From: Chitinophaga flava
GTDB taxonomy: Bacteria > Bacteroidota > Bacteroidia > Chitinophagales > Chitinophagaceae
DNA: 64,000 nucleotides
NCBI RefSeq assembly: GCF_003308995.1
Contig: NZ_QFFJ01000002.1
Span: 2,604,001-2,668,000 of the forward strand
Direction of reading: 5' to 3'
The translations under genes were made by a program, and so were the position numbers. How positions within the stretch are numbered: the first letter of the stretch is position 1; every line of letters begins with the position of its first letter. The notes below the pieces were generated by a model, which saw only the letters and a list, made by a program, of their open reading frames with translations, was not told the origin of the DNA and ran no database searches. Of the stretch, positions 55,201 to 64,000 are shown piece by piece.

Positions 55201-56701
55201 AGTAGTGGAAGCTCCTTTTAAGAATTATCTGAAAACGTCTCTCAACCTGCTGAAACCAATGGCCGAGGAGAAAGGACTGGATGTGGAGAAAGATGTGGAT
55301 GCGCTGCTGGAAATGGGTTTCAGAAGGTTTTACAATACAGGCAGTCTGTTTGGTACGCCTGAGTCATGCCTCGAAATCATCAATAGAATTTATGAAGCTG
55401 ACATCAATGAAGTTGCCTGCCTCATTGATTTTGGAGTGGATGAAGACCTGGTGGCTGCCAGTCTTCCCGACCTGCATAAACTGAAGGAAATGGTAAGAAG
55501 GGCCAGGGAGCAGGCCGGTTTCATCACCGCGCGTATGGAGCGCCTTACAGCGGAAGAAGAGACTGGTGCATTGATAGCGCGCCACGGTGTGACACATATG
55601 CAATCCACGCCTTCGTTCTATGAAGAGCTGCTGCAGCAGCCGGGAGGAAAAGCCGCGTTGCAACAGATCAGGACATTACTGGTAGGCGGAGAACCACTGA
55701 AAAGATCACTGGCAGAAAACCTCTTTGAAACAAGGCAAAGAGAGATATATAACATGTACGGGCCTACGGAGACTACCATATGGTCATCTGTAAAAACGGT
55801 TATCTCCGCTCAGGATATCACCATCGGCACACCCATTGCCAATACCGGCATTTATGTGCTGGACCATCTTCATCAGCTGTGCCCCGTGGGCGTGGCAGGA
55901 GAGCTTTGTATTGGCGGCGACGGCGTGGCGACAGGCTACCTGCATGAAGAATCGTTAACCGCAGTAAGGTTCATTGAACATCGGTTTGATCAGTATCTCA
56001 GGATATATAAAACCGGCGATCTCGCACGGTGGTTACCCAATGGAGAGCTGGAATGCCTGGGACGCCTGGACAGACAGGTGAAAATCAGGGGATACCGTAT
56101 AGAGCTGGAAGAAATAGAGAACGTGATAGCGTCGAACCCGGATGTAACGCAATGTGTGGTGGCGTCCATACAGAAGAACAACCAGCCCCTGCTGACGGCC
56201 TACGTAAAAGCACATCATGCCGTGGATGGCGCTGCCATCAAGGACTGGCTGAGATTGAGATTGCCACATTATATGATCCCGCAGCATGTAATGATCGTCG
56301 ATGATTTCCCCTATACGCCCAATGGAAAAATAGATCATAAGAAACTGCCGCATCCCGGAGACGAGCATATCGTTGCTGCAAAATTTGTGGCGCCCGCCAC
56401 AGAGCTGGAGAAGAAGCTGGCGAAGATCTGGAGCGAATTCCTGAAAGTGGAGGCTGTAAGCGTAGAAGACAACTTCTTCGAGATTGGAGGCAACTCCATG
56501 AGAGCGTTCCAGCTGCTTTCCATCATCAACACTTCGCTGAACACCGATATGAAGATCATCGCTTTCTTCCAGTACCCGACAGTCAGAACGCTGGCAGAAC
56601 ATTTAAGTCCGAAGAATACCCGGAAGGAAATACAGGTGGAGGAAAATGAAATGGAAGACGTGGACGACCTCATACACTTCATGGGTAACATGGAGCACTA
56701 A
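52214..56701 (+). CDS. NRPS module with A domain interrupted by a luciferase-like monooxygenase
   Basis: 1495 aa. TubC-like docking domain (1-55), C7 (HHIIADGGS), A7 and PCP (Ser1428). The A domain runs normally to core motif A4 (MTSISFDISILELLWTLTRG, about 720). An insert of about 340 residues (about 755-1095) then follows, with the features of the MupA/Atu3671-type FMN-dependent luciferase-like monooxygenase family: MDFSLFYFPAG, KAIWVPERHFHHFGDQFPNP, SGSVVLPLHDPVRVAEEWSM and IASGWHPNDF. The A domain resumes at GVTHMQSTPSFYEEL and MYGPTETTIWSS. The pocket reads D-I-L-Q-L-G-M-I-W-K, close to the Gly code DILQLGLIWK. The module should therefore load Gly and may hydroxylate it or an adjacent group. 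Confidence 0.93.
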   Translation: MKTASLVKHIREQGIDMRLSGENLELIFVNETVDNAVIEQIKAHKQDIVAYLRSIMSTAKWEQIPQVAVQDIYPVTSSQLRFWILCQMEDVNKAYNLPAVLRLEGALDATMLQATFEQLIARHEILRTHFTATADGAIGQKVLGARDAGFEMQIRELQDDQQIEDTIATFIQAPFELKDTLLFKALLLRKNEQEHYLCINIHHIIADGGSLEILLTELMHIYNALTTPTPVRLPELRVQFKDYAAWVNNRQQAGDDAAYWSETFSGELPVINLPTYQPRPALKTYNGAVYTHSWEPQLLKQLKEFSHENKGTVFMALMAGLNGLLHRYTGQTDIILGTPISGRSHADLQGQIGLYINTLPVRMQFDGSNSFSNLFSLQKTNLEAVYAHADYPFGDLVHQLNLTRDVSRSPLFDVLVIHQRKNDEQLPAGTGFSGLTCSFFNNRKSTVSKYDITFAFFEDENRLTLSIEYNTDLFLETFISDLARNVERFIRECLHDPKQEIQRIAYLDEAQVQQLLHGFNNTSTAYDTTATIVSQFRTQVKLTPDNTAFVCEDRQISYRELDERSTQLALHLQSLGAGPGAVIGVCLGRSIEMMTGILAIFKCGAAYLPVDPFYPLDRIDYILHHSRAALVLTNDQTSPIIAAGLTNVNIEHPEAWQTSGTAALPVVNSDTAAYVIYTSGSTGKPKGVQVSHRNLVNFMEGMNQRFAKTNDAAVWLAMTSISFDISILELLWTLTRGDKVVIHLERPVPVMPRPEMDFSLFYFPAGTSSPDNRYRLLLEGAKFADQHGFKAIWVPERHFHHFGDQFPNPSVAAAAVSTITQNIKIRSGSVVLPLHDPVRVAEEWSMIDNLSSGRVELSIASGWHPNDFVLAPGEYQDRHRSMRDKIVTLKDLWEGKSLTRKNGVGKDFEFTIHPRPVQSRLPLWITAAGSIDTFKYAGSIGANILTHLLGQSIEELGEKVKIYRQTLLEHGFDPQQGKVALMVHSFVNNNPELVRKVVEAPFKNYLKTSLNLLKPMAEEKGLDVEKDVDALLEMGFRRFYNTGSLFGTPESCLEIINRIYEADINEVACLIDFGVDEDLVAASLPDLHKLKEMVRRAREQAGFITARMERLTAEEETGALIARHGVTHMQSTPSFYEELLQQPGGKAALQQIRTLLVGGEPLKRSLAENLFETRQREIYNMYGPTETTIWSSVKTVISAQDITIGTPIANTGIYVLDHLHQLCPVGVAGELCIGGDGVATGYLHEESLTAVRFIEHRFDQYLRIYKTGDLARWLPNGELECLGRLDRQVKIRGYRIELEEIENVIASNPDVTQCVVASIQKNNQPLLTAYVKAHHAVDGAAIKDWLRLRLPHYMIPQHVMIVDDFPYTPNGKIDHKKLPHPGDEHIVAAKFVAPATELEKKLAKIWSEFLKVEAVSVEDNFFEIGGNSMRAFQLLSIINTSLNTDMKIIAFFQYPTVRTLAEHLSPKNTRKEIQVEENEMEDVDDLIHFMGNMEH

Positions 56702-56741
56702 ACGAAAACAGAATTCAATCAAGCAGACCAAAGTCAAACTG

Positions 56742-59700
56742 ATGAAGAAGGACATTGCAATTATAGGCTTAGCAGGTAAGTTCCCGAAATCAGACAACAT
56801 TGAAGTGTTGTGGAAGAACCTGGTGGAGGAAAAAGAACTGATCCATTTTTTCACTGATGAGGAACTGGAAGAAAAAGGTATTGCCCGGAAAGACATAGCG
56901 CGTGCGAATTACGTGAAGGCAGCCTCTTTTATACAGACAACAGATGAATTTGACTATCCTTTTTTTAAATACACCATTCATGAGGCCAGGGTAATGAACC
57001 CGCAAACCCGCATGATGCACCAGCTGGTATGGGAAGCCCTGGAAGACGCCGCCTGCAATGTAGACACCTATAACCGGAAGGTAGGCATCTTCGTGGGAGC
57101 CAACAAAGATCTGAACTGGAGCATGTACTCCCTGCTAAATAAAAGCGAACATGTGGATGAGCTGACACGCAGCAAATTATCCAACCCCAATTTCATGGCT
57201 TCACAGATCGCGTATAAGCTGAATTTCAGGGGACCTTGTTATTTCCTCGACACTGCCTGTTCCACATCGTTGAGTACCGCACATCTCGCCTGCAGAAGTT
57301 TGCTGCTGAATGAATGTGGCATCGCGGTGGTGGGCGGCATCCGGCTGCTGTCGATGGAAAACACGGGTTACCTTTATCAGCAGGGCTCTATCATGTCCGC
57401 CGACGGGCATAACCGGAGCTTCGATAACAACTCTTCCGGCACCATCAATTGCGACGGGGCTGGTGTTGTGATACTGAAAAGACTGGAAGAGGCCATCGCC
57501 GACAAAGATCATATCTATGCCGTTATCAAAGGTTCCGCGATGAACAACGACGGCAACGCCAAAGCCGGCTACACCATGCCCGGCGTGGAAGGCCAGGCAG
57601 AGTGCATCCGGATCGCACATAAAATAGCAGGCGTGGCGCCGGCACATATCTCTTACGTGGAAACGCACGGCACCGGCACCATCATCGGCGATCCCATCGA
57701 GATAACCGCATTAAACAAAGCATTCAATAACGATACACAACACCGTTGCGCCATCGGTTCCATCAAATCAAATATGGGCCATGCCGATGAAGCCGCCGGT
57801 ATAGCCGGGTTGATCAAAACGGCGCTGGCATTGAAACATAAGACCATCCCAGCAAGCCTGCATTATAAAACACCCAATAAAACAGTGCCTTTCCAGGAAG
57901 GACCGTTTTATGTCAACAATGCCACCCGGTCATGGGAGCATCCGGAAGGCGCGCTGCGCACCGCCGGCGTCAGCTCGCTGGGCATAGGCGGCACCAACGT
58001 GCATATGATCCTTCAGGAAGCCCCTGTTCTGCAACACAGGCCTGTCGCTGCAAGGCATTATCTGATCCGGTATTCGGCCAACACCGAAACGGCACTGGAG
58101 AGATACGAAGCGAAGCTTCTGCACTTCCTGGAAAAAAGTAAAGACATAGATCCCGCTGATCTGGCCTACACCTTACAGGCGGGAAGAAAGCGTTTTGATT
58201 GTGGTCGTTTTATCGTGGCGGCAAGCAGGGAAGAGCTGATCGATATGCTCCGTGGCGGTAGGCTGAAAACACAGCCTGTCAGGCCCAAACAGCATATCAC
58301 GTTTATGTTCTCCGGGCAGGGAAGCCAGTATGTAAACATGGGCCGTTATCTCTATGAAACGTTCCCGGCCTTCAAAACCATACTGGATGAAGGTTTTGAA
58401 AGGCTTCAACAGATAAGGGGCGTCGATTACCGCAAAGCCCTGTTCACAGAAGGAAGCGATGAAATATACAATACGCTGTACACACAGCCCGTATTGTTCC
58501 TGTTCGAATATGCGCTGGCGCGGCTGCTGATGACCTGGGGTATACAGCCTGATTACATGATCGGGCACAGTCTGGGAGAATATGTGGCTGCTACTGTCAG
58601 CGGTGTGTTCACACTGGAAGACGCCCTGAGAGTGGTAAGCAGGCGCGCTGAACTGATGGCGGGCGTGGAAGCAGGTGATATGATCAGTGTATTGCTGCCC
58701 ATTGATAAAATTGACGAAAAACTGCTCAGAGATGTGTCTGTGGCGGCTGTGAATGCACCGGATAGCTTTGTGCTCTCAGGTACTAAACCAGCCATCGCTG
58801 GCGTGAAAGAACAACTGAAGGCTGCCGATATTCCCTTTACAGAACTGAAAACGTCTCACGCCTTTCATTCCACTATGATGGAACAGATCATTGCGGACTT
58901 TGAAAAGGAGTTGGGTGGCGTTGCATTTGGTAAGCCCTCCATTCCTTTTATCTCCAATGTTACAGGCGATTACATCACTGCAGAGCAGTCCTCTTCTCCG
59001 GCTTACTGGGCAAAGCATATACTGGCCACAGTACTGTTTGAAAAAGGCATCCGCAGGCTGATGGAAAATGATCATACGCTGTTCATAGAAGTAGGGCCGG
59101 GAAATACCCTAACCTCTTTCTTCCGTAAATGCAAAAGTCCCGATCAGCATAATGCGGTGGTCAATACTATCCGTCATCCGCGTGAGCAGGCAGATGATAG
59201 TTCTTATCTCGCCTCCTTTCTCGGGAATATCTGGATCAATGGTGTAGATATAGACTGGGAACAGTTTTACGGAGCAGCCAGGCCACGCAGGATACCAGTG
59301 CCTGGTTATGCTTTTGAGCCGTATAAAGTACCATCGAGAGTAGCACTGGAAGGACAGCTGCCGGGTCGTGCCGCGGCCATAACAGAGGAAGCGCCTGTTG
59401 CAGATGTGGAAATGAACCGGAATAATCTCACCACTACCTATAAAGGAGCCGGCAATGAAACAGAGCAGCAGATCATGCAGCTGTTTGAATCGCTGTTTGG
59501 CATACAGGGTGTAGGTGTAGATGATGATTTCTTCGAACTGGGTGGCGATTCACTGAAAGCACTGGTGCTGGTGAACAGGATGAAGAAAGAGACAGGTGCC
59601 GAGATCACTATTTCCGAGCTGTTCACCTCCAAGACACCAGCTACGATTGCACTGCTGGTGGCAGAGAAAAAAGAAGAACGTATATCCGTTGACGGTATAT

Positions 59701-62700
59701 CGGCCATTCCTCCCATTGCTCTTTCTGAAAACGGTTATGCGCTTTCGTCTTCCCAGCAACGCCTATGGATACTGAACCAGTTTGAAGAAGGGCTGGCGTC
59801 TTATAATATCACACACCAGGTGGAGCTGAACGGCGATTATGATATAAGGCTTTTCAAGATGGCAGTGTATACGGTGCTGGAACGCCATGAAATATTGAGA
59901 ACAGTATTCCGGAAGAACAATGAGGGTGAAGTGCGCCAGTGGATACTGACGATGGACGAACTGGACTTTGCCATAGACCACCAGGATTTCAGCGCCGTGG
60001 CAGATCCCCGTGCGGCGGTAACTGCTTATATCCGTAAGGACGCGGTACAGTTCTTCAACCTGGAGAATGGGCCACTGCTGAGAGCCGCCTTATTACAAAC
60101 GGCTCCGGGTCAGTATGTGTTCTATTACAATATGCACCACATCATTAGTGATGGATGGTCCATGGGTGTGCTCTACAGCGACGTGGCGGCCAGCTATCAG
60201 TCTTTTGTGACCGATACGCCGGTGAGCCTTACACCTTTACCGATACAGTACAAAGACTATGCAGCCTGGCAGCTGCAGGAGCTGAGCAACACGGCCAACG
60301 CTGTTCACCGTGAATACTGGTTGTCTGCATTATCAGGAGAACTTCCGGTGATAGACCTGCCCTCCGGCAAACAGCGCCCGCCGGTGAAAACACAACACGG
60401 CCATACGCTGGAAGCATTTCTGCCCGCACCGCTGACTCAACAGCTGAAAACATTCACCAAAGACCACGAAGGCAGCCTGTTCATCACGCTGCTGTCGCTG
60501 TGGCAGGTACTTATATACCGTTATACCGGCCAGGAAGACCTGATCATCGGCTCTCCGGTAGCAGGCAGGGACCATGCGGACCTGGAAAACCAGATAGGCT
60601 TCTTCGTGAACACAGTAGTGTTCAGGAATAGGGTGAAACCGGGAGAAGATTTTCTGCATCATTTCCAACAGGTGAAAGCAAATGCGCTGGAAGCCTATTC
60701 ACACCAGATGTATCCTTTCGACCGGCTGCTGGAAGACCTGAACCCCAGGCGCAATGTGAGCAGGAGCGCCATCTTTGATATGATGCTGGCATTGCAGAAC
60801 ACCGGAAAGAAAATAACAACGATAAATGCCGAAATCATACCCGAACGCATATACGACAAAGGCCCGCAACTGACGAAGTTTGATATGGAGATCAACTTCA
60901 CCGAGATAGGCGACCATTTGTCATTCAATGTTAATTTCAACACGGACGTGTATGATCAGGAAATGGTAGGCTCACTGATGCAGCATTTCATGCGGCTGGC
61001 GGCGGCAGTCATGGAAGATGCCTCCCGGTCATTACAATCAGTCAGTTTCCTGGCTCCTGCTGAGTTCAGCAAACTGGATGCATTTAACAACACCAGTATT
61101 GTGTACGGGGAAAGCGGCACTGTGATAGACCTGTTCAGACAACAGGCTGCGCTTACTCCCGATGCAACAGCTGTTGTATTTGAAGACAGTGCGCTTACAT
61201 ACCGGCAGCTCAACGCCGTATCTGACCAGCTGGCCCATTATCTTACTGCACAGCACAACATTACATTGCATGATCTTGTGGGTATCAGGCTGTATCGCAG
61301 TGAATGGATGCTTATAGCAATACTTGGCGTCCTGAAGGCAGGAGGGGCATATGTACCCATTGATCCGGCCTACCCGCAGGAGCGGCTGGACTACATCAGA
61401 AACGACAGCGCTTATAAAGTATGTATAGATCAGAACCTGCTTGATGATTTCAGGGCTGCACAGCATCATTATACTAAGCCTTTTGTGATAACGTTGTCAC
61501 CGGAAGACTATGCCTACGCCATCTATACCTCCGGTTCCACCGGCATGCCCAAGGGTGTTCTCAATCACCATGCGGGATTGCGCAACAGGCTGCTCTGGAT
61601 GAAACATTATCTGCAGGCAGACAGCAGCTCTGTGATACTGCAGAAAACGCCTTACACGTTTGATGTGTCAGTGTGGGAACTGCTGCTGCCTGTTATCTGC
61701 GGCGCACAGCTGATATTTGCAGTGCCGGAGGGGCATAAAGATCCGTTCTACCTGCAACGCCTCATCGATGAAAGGCAGGTGACCATCATTCATTTCGTTC
61801 CTTCCATGTTGCAGATATTCCTGCATAGCATAGCCGGCGCGGCCGGCAACAGCCTGAAACATGTGGTGTGCAGCGGCGAAGCCCTGCCGGCGACCGTAGT
61901 GAACGCATTCAAAAAGAAAATCAATTGCCGCCTGCATAACCTATACGGCCCTACGGAGGCAGCGATCGACGTGACAGCGATCGACCTGACGGAGATGAAT
62001 ACTACCCTGCAGGGTGTATCTATAGGGTACCCCATCGCCAACTGCAGCATTTACATCGTGAACGAGGCTATGGCACTGCAACCTGTAGGCATTGCCGGCG
62101 AATTGCTGATTGGAGGCGTGCAGGTGGCCTATAAATACCTCAATAAGCCGGAGCTGAGCAGTGAGAAATTTATTGAAAGTCCGTTCAAAAAAGGGGAACG
62201 CTTATATAAGACCGGCGACCTCGCCAAATGGAACAATGATGGCAGCATCGCTTATCTGGGCAGGAGAGACGGACAGGTGAAGATACGCGGCCATAGGATA
62301 GAGCTGGGTGCTATTACCGCGCAGCTGTTGCTGAAGCCGGATATAAAGGAAGCCGTTGTCAGCGTGCATAGGAAGGCAGACCTCGAACATGAGCTGGTGG
62401 CTTACGTAGTGTCTGATGAGCCACAGGATACGTCCACATTACGCAAATACCTGGCCGGTAAGGTACCTGATTACGAGATCCCTGCATACTTCGTTCAGCT
62501 GGAAGCCCTGCCACTATCGGCCAATGGGAAGATAGATGAAAAAGCATTGCCAGGCCCCGGCTCCAATACCCTGACCGTCAACACGGCCTATGTGGCTCCG
62601 CGCAATGAGAAAGAGCAATTGCTCATTGAAATTTTCGCCCGGGAGCTGGGCAGGGAACCGTCTGAGATAGGCATTAATGACAACTTCTTTGACCTCGGCG

Positions 62701-62897
62701 CCAATTCCATAAAACTGATCAGGATACTGAATGAGATCAGGAATGAATTTAAAGTGGATATAAAGCCCATCATGCTTTTCCAGTACACCAACATACAAGA
62801 CCTGGTGAACGCATTTGCAGCAGCGCCTGATGAGGAGCCGGAAGAAGAGAACCTTCAGATCTCAGCAGAGATGGACGATATGATCGAATCATTTTAA
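56742..62897 (+). CDS. Hybrid PKS-NRPS: KS-AT-ACP-C-A-PCP
   Basis: 2051 aa from the ATG at 56742 (MKKDIAIIGLAGKFPKSD), 40 nt after the previous stop. The longer frame from 56646 would overlap the previous gene and adds a non-family leader. KS at 1-430 with Cys173 (DTACSTS), His309 (ETHGTGT) and His347 (SNMGHAD). AT at about 510-830 with Ser610 (GHSLGEY) and HAFH, which points to malonyl-CoA. ACP Ser937 (LGGDSLKAL). C8 with HHIISDGWS. A8 has pocket D-V-W-H-V-S-L-I-D-K, close to the Ser code. PCP Ser1989 (LGANSIKL). There is no ketoreductase or dehydratase, so the added C2 unit should stay a beta-keto group unless changed in trans. The tail is acidic (EEPEEENLQISAEMDDMIES). Confidence 0.95.
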   Translation: MKKDIAIIGLAGKFPKSDNIEVLWKNLVEEKELIHFFTDEELEEKGIARKDIARANYVKAASFIQTTDEFDYPFFKYTIHEARVMNPQTRMMHQLVWEALEDAACNVDTYNRKVGIFVGANKDLNWSMYSLLNKSEHVDELTRSKLSNPNFMASQIAYKLNFRGPCYFLDTACSTSLSTAHLACRSLLLNECGIAVVGGIRLLSMENTGYLYQQGSIMSADGHNRSFDNNSSGTINCDGAGVVILKRLEEAIADKDHIYAVIKGSAMNNDGNAKAGYTMPGVEGQAECIRIAHKIAGVAPAHISYVETHGTGTIIGDPIEITALNKAFNNDTQHRCAIGSIKSNMGHADEAAGIAGLIKTALALKHKTIPASLHYKTPNKTVPFQEGPFYVNNATRSWEHPEGALRTAGVSSLGIGGTNVHMILQEAPVLQHRPVAARHYLIRYSANTETALERYEAKLLHFLEKSKDIDPADLAYTLQAGRKRFDCGRFIVAASREELIDMLRGGRLKTQPVRPKQHITFMFSGQGSQYVNMGRYLYETFPAFKTILDEGFERLQQIRGVDYRKALFTEGSDEIYNTLYTQPVLFLFEYALARLLMTWGIQPDYMIGHSLGEYVAATVSGVFTLEDALRVVSRRAELMAGVEAGDMISVLLPIDKIDEKLLRDVSVAAVNAPDSFVLSGTKPAIAGVKEQLKAADIPFTELKTSHAFHSTMMEQIIADFEKELGGVAFGKPSIPFISNVTGDYITAEQSSSPAYWAKHILATVLFEKGIRRLMENDHTLFIEVGPGNTLTSFFRKCKSPDQHNAVVNTIRHPREQADDSSYLASFLGNIWINGVDIDWEQFYGAARPRRIPVPGYAFEPYKVPSRVALEGQLPGRAAAITEEAPVADVEMNRNNLTTTYKGAGNETEQQIMQLFESLFGIQGVGVDDDFFELGGDSLKALVLVNRMKKETGAEITISELFTSKTPATIALLVAEKKEERISVDGISAIPPIALSENGYALSSSQQRLWILNQFEEGLASYNITHQVELNGDYDIRLFKMAVYTVLERHEILRTVFRKNNEGEVRQWILTMDELDFAIDHQDFSAVADPRAAVTAYIRKDAVQFFNLENGPLLRAALLQTAPGQYVFYYNMHHIISDGWSMGVLYSDVAASYQSFVTDTPVSLTPLPIQYKDYAAWQLQELSNTANAVHREYWLSALSGELPVIDLPSGKQRPPVKTQHGHTLEAFLPAPLTQQLKTFTKDHEGSLFITLLSLWQVLIYRYTGQEDLIIGSPVAGRDHADLENQIGFFVNTVVFRNRVKPGEDFLHHFQQVKANALEAYSHQMYPFDRLLEDLNPRRNVSRSAIFDMMLALQNTGKKITTINAEIIPERIYDKGPQLTKFDMEINFTEIGDHLSFNVNFNTDVYDQEMVGSLMQHFMRLAAAVMEDASRSLQSVSFLAPAEFSKLDAFNNTSIVYGESGTVIDLFRQQAALTPDATAVVFEDSALTYRQLNAVSDQLAHYLTAQHNITLHDLVGIRLYRSEWMLIAILGVLKAGGAYVPIDPAYPQERLDYIRNDSAYKVCIDQNLLDDFRAAQHHYTKPFVITLSPEDYAYAIYTSGSTGMPKGVLNHHAGLRNRLLWMKHYLQADSSSVILQKTPYTFDVSVWELLLPVICGAQLIFAVPEGHKDPFYLQRLIDERQVTIIHFVPSMLQIFLHSIAGAAGNSLKHVVCSGEALPATVVNAFKKKINCRLHNLYGPTEAAIDVTAIDLTEMNTTLQGVSIGYPIANCSIYIVNEAMALQPVGIAGELLIGGVQVAYKYLNKPELSSEKFIESPFKKGERLYKTGDLAKWNNDGSIAYLGRRDGQVKIRGHRIELGAITAQLLLKPDIKEAVVSVHRKADLEHELVAYVVSDEPQDTSTLRKYLAGKVPDYEIPAYFVQLEALPLSANGKIDEKALPGPGSNTLTVNTAYVAPRNEKEQLLIEIFARELGREPSEIGINDNFFDLGANSIKLIRILNEIRNEFKVDIKPIMLFQYTNIQDLVNAFAAAPDEEPEEENLQISAEMDDMIESF

Positions 62898-62906
62898 TTT
62901 TTTTTC

Positions 62907-64000
62907 ATGAACACAGAAATAAAACAGGCAGCGAGGAAAAAAGATATTGCCATCATCGGGCTGGCAGGCAGGTTCCCGCAATCTGAACATATACAGGCTT
63001 TCTGGAAGAACCTGACAGAAGGGAAGGAGCTGGTACGGTTTTTCACACCGGAAGAGCTGTTACAGAAAGGCATTGATAAAAGCGTGATTGATGATAAAAG
63101 CTTTATTCCCTGCAGTGCTTCGCTCGACAATGCCGAAAGCTTTGATTATTCATTCTTTGGATATACCCTTGAAGAAGCGTCCCTGATGGACCCCCAGATA
63201 AGGGTTATGCATGAGCAGGTATGGGCCGCGCTGGATGATGCCGGCTATACGAAACATATCGATCGCGAAACCATCGGGTTGTTCCTGGCCGCATCCGATA
63301 ATCTCAACTGGCGGGCTTACGCCATGATGAACCCCAGTGAAAAAGTAACTCCGTTCATTGCAGCAAGGATGGCCAACAGGGATTTCATCAGCACGATGAT
63401 TGCCTATAAGCTGGGACTGAAAGGCCCGGCCTATCATATCGACACAGCCTGTTCCGGTGCACTGAGTGCCGTGCATCTGGCTTGCAGAAGCCTGTTGCTG
63501 AAAGAATGTTCTTTGTCTGTAGCAGGAGGTGTCAGTATCTATACGCAGGACACCGGAGGATATTTTTATAAAGAAGGGATGATCGCCTCCAAAGACGGGC
63601 ATTGCCGGGCTTTTGACGAACAGGCCTCCGGAACCATCTGGGGCGAGGGCGCGGCCGCAGTAGTGCTGAAACGCTACGACGACGCTGTGCGCGATGGTGA
63701 TCATATCTATGCCGTAATCCGCTCTTCCGCTACCAACAATGACGGGAAAAGAAAAGTAGGCTATACGGCCCCCAGTGTAGAGGGGCAGGCAGAATGTATC
63801 CGGCTCGCGCACAGGATCGCGGATGTGACGCCCGCATCCATCGGCTATGTGGAAGCACATGGCACCGGCACCCGTCTGGGAGATCCGATTGAAATTGAAG
63901 CGCTGAACAAGGCCTTTAATTTTGATACCACTTACAGCTGCGCGATCGGCTCGGTGAAAACGAACATGGGGCATCTCGACGCAGCGGCAGGAGTAACAGG
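62907..64000 (+). CDS. Start of a further PKS (ketosynthase), runs off the window
   Basis: The frame opens at the ATG at 62907 (MNTEIKQAARKKDIAIIGLA), 9 nt after the previous stop, and is still open at the window edge. It encodes a ketosynthase of the same type as the previous gene, with Cys182 (IDTACSGALS), His318 (VEAHGTGT) and SVKTNMGHLDAAAG near the end of the window. It would extend the chain after Ser. Its later domains and any release domain lie outside. Confidence 0.93.
   Translation, partial: MNTEIKQAARKKDIAIIGLAGRFPQSEHIQAFWKNLTEGKELVRFFTPEELLQKGIDKSVIDDKSFIPCSASLDNAESFDYSFFGYTLEEASLMDPQIRVMHEQVWAALDDAGYTKHIDRETIGLFLAASDNLNWRAYAMMNPSEKVTPFIAARMANRDFISTMIAYKLGLKGPAYHIDTACSGALSAVHLACRSLLLKECSLSVAGGVSIYTQDTGGYFYKEGMIASKDGHCRAFDEQASGTIWGEGAAAVVLKRYDDAVRDGDHIYAVIRSSATNNDGKRKVGYTAPSVEGQAECIRLAHRIADVTPASIGYVEAHGTGTRLGDPIEIEALNKAFNFDTTYSCAIGSVKTNMGHLDAAAGVT

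Noticed and set aside
56646..56741. Longer start for the hybrid PKS-NRPS gene
   Set aside because: It would overlap the end of the previous NRPS gene by 56 nt in another frame and adds 32 residues rich in Lys and Trp that do not belong to ketosynthases. The ATG at 56742 starts directly with the family motif.

Overview
The window looks like a Bacteroidota chromosome, most likely Chitinophagaceae (Chitinophaga-like). The evidence is lipoproteins with a Cys lipobox followed by KK or N, an outer-membrane TonB-type receptor, LytS/LytTR regulators, a fragment of a Pedobacter-type heparinase I, a TAACTTTG-type -7 promoter box, and AT-rich spacers between GC-richer genes. No taxonomic search was possible, so this is inference.

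Left part (1-13.7 kb): scattered accessory genes separated by long spacers. They are a candidate aerolysin-type pore-forming protein with a small partner, a truncated hypothetical gene, a subtilisin-like lipoprotein protease, a protein of three thrombospondin type 3 repeats, two lipoproteins, an orphan Imm22-type immunity protein, an exported Nudix-like protein, and a LytS-type histidine kinase with its LytTR response regulator. The spacers hold several strong hairpin terminators and a 3' tRNA fragment (7355-7376) followed by a terminator. Parts of that terminator recur at 9.87 kb and, in degraded form, at 25.98 kb.

Middle part (13.7-24.4 kb, minus strand): a compact operon that I read as an undescribed RiPP (ribosomally made, modified peptide) system. 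In transcription order it encodes a 99-aa precursor with a double-glycine leader, a GNAT acetyltransferase, an unrecognised 240-aa protein, a B12-binding-type radical SAM enzyme with an unusual CX4CX2C cluster motif, a DUF3050 heme-oxygenase-like protein, a DUF6580 membrane protein, a TonB-type receptor and a C39-peptidase ABC exporter. A LuxR-type response regulator lies upstream. Several genes overlap by 1, 4 or 22 nt. This is my best candidate for a new biological system.

24.4-31 kb: a degenerate tRNA-Lys, a ricin-type lectin lipoprotein, an S41 peptidase, an NTF2-like protein, and a junction where a 5' fragment of heparinase I abuts a LytTR domain that lacks its receiver.

Right part (31.0-64 kb, plus strand): a lipopeptide assembly line that runs off the right edge. 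It starts with a fatty acyl-AMP ligase fused to an ACP, followed by NRPS proteins of four, two and one modules, a KS-AT-ACP-C-A-PCP hybrid, and the start of another PKS. Active-site codes read by eye suggest acyl-Ala-X-Ala-X-Ala-Ala-Gly-(malonate)-Ser, where X is unassigned. The Gly adenylation domain is interrupted by a luciferase-like monooxygenase. Modules 1-2 and 3-4 are nearly identical at DNA level, and module 5 copies module 3.
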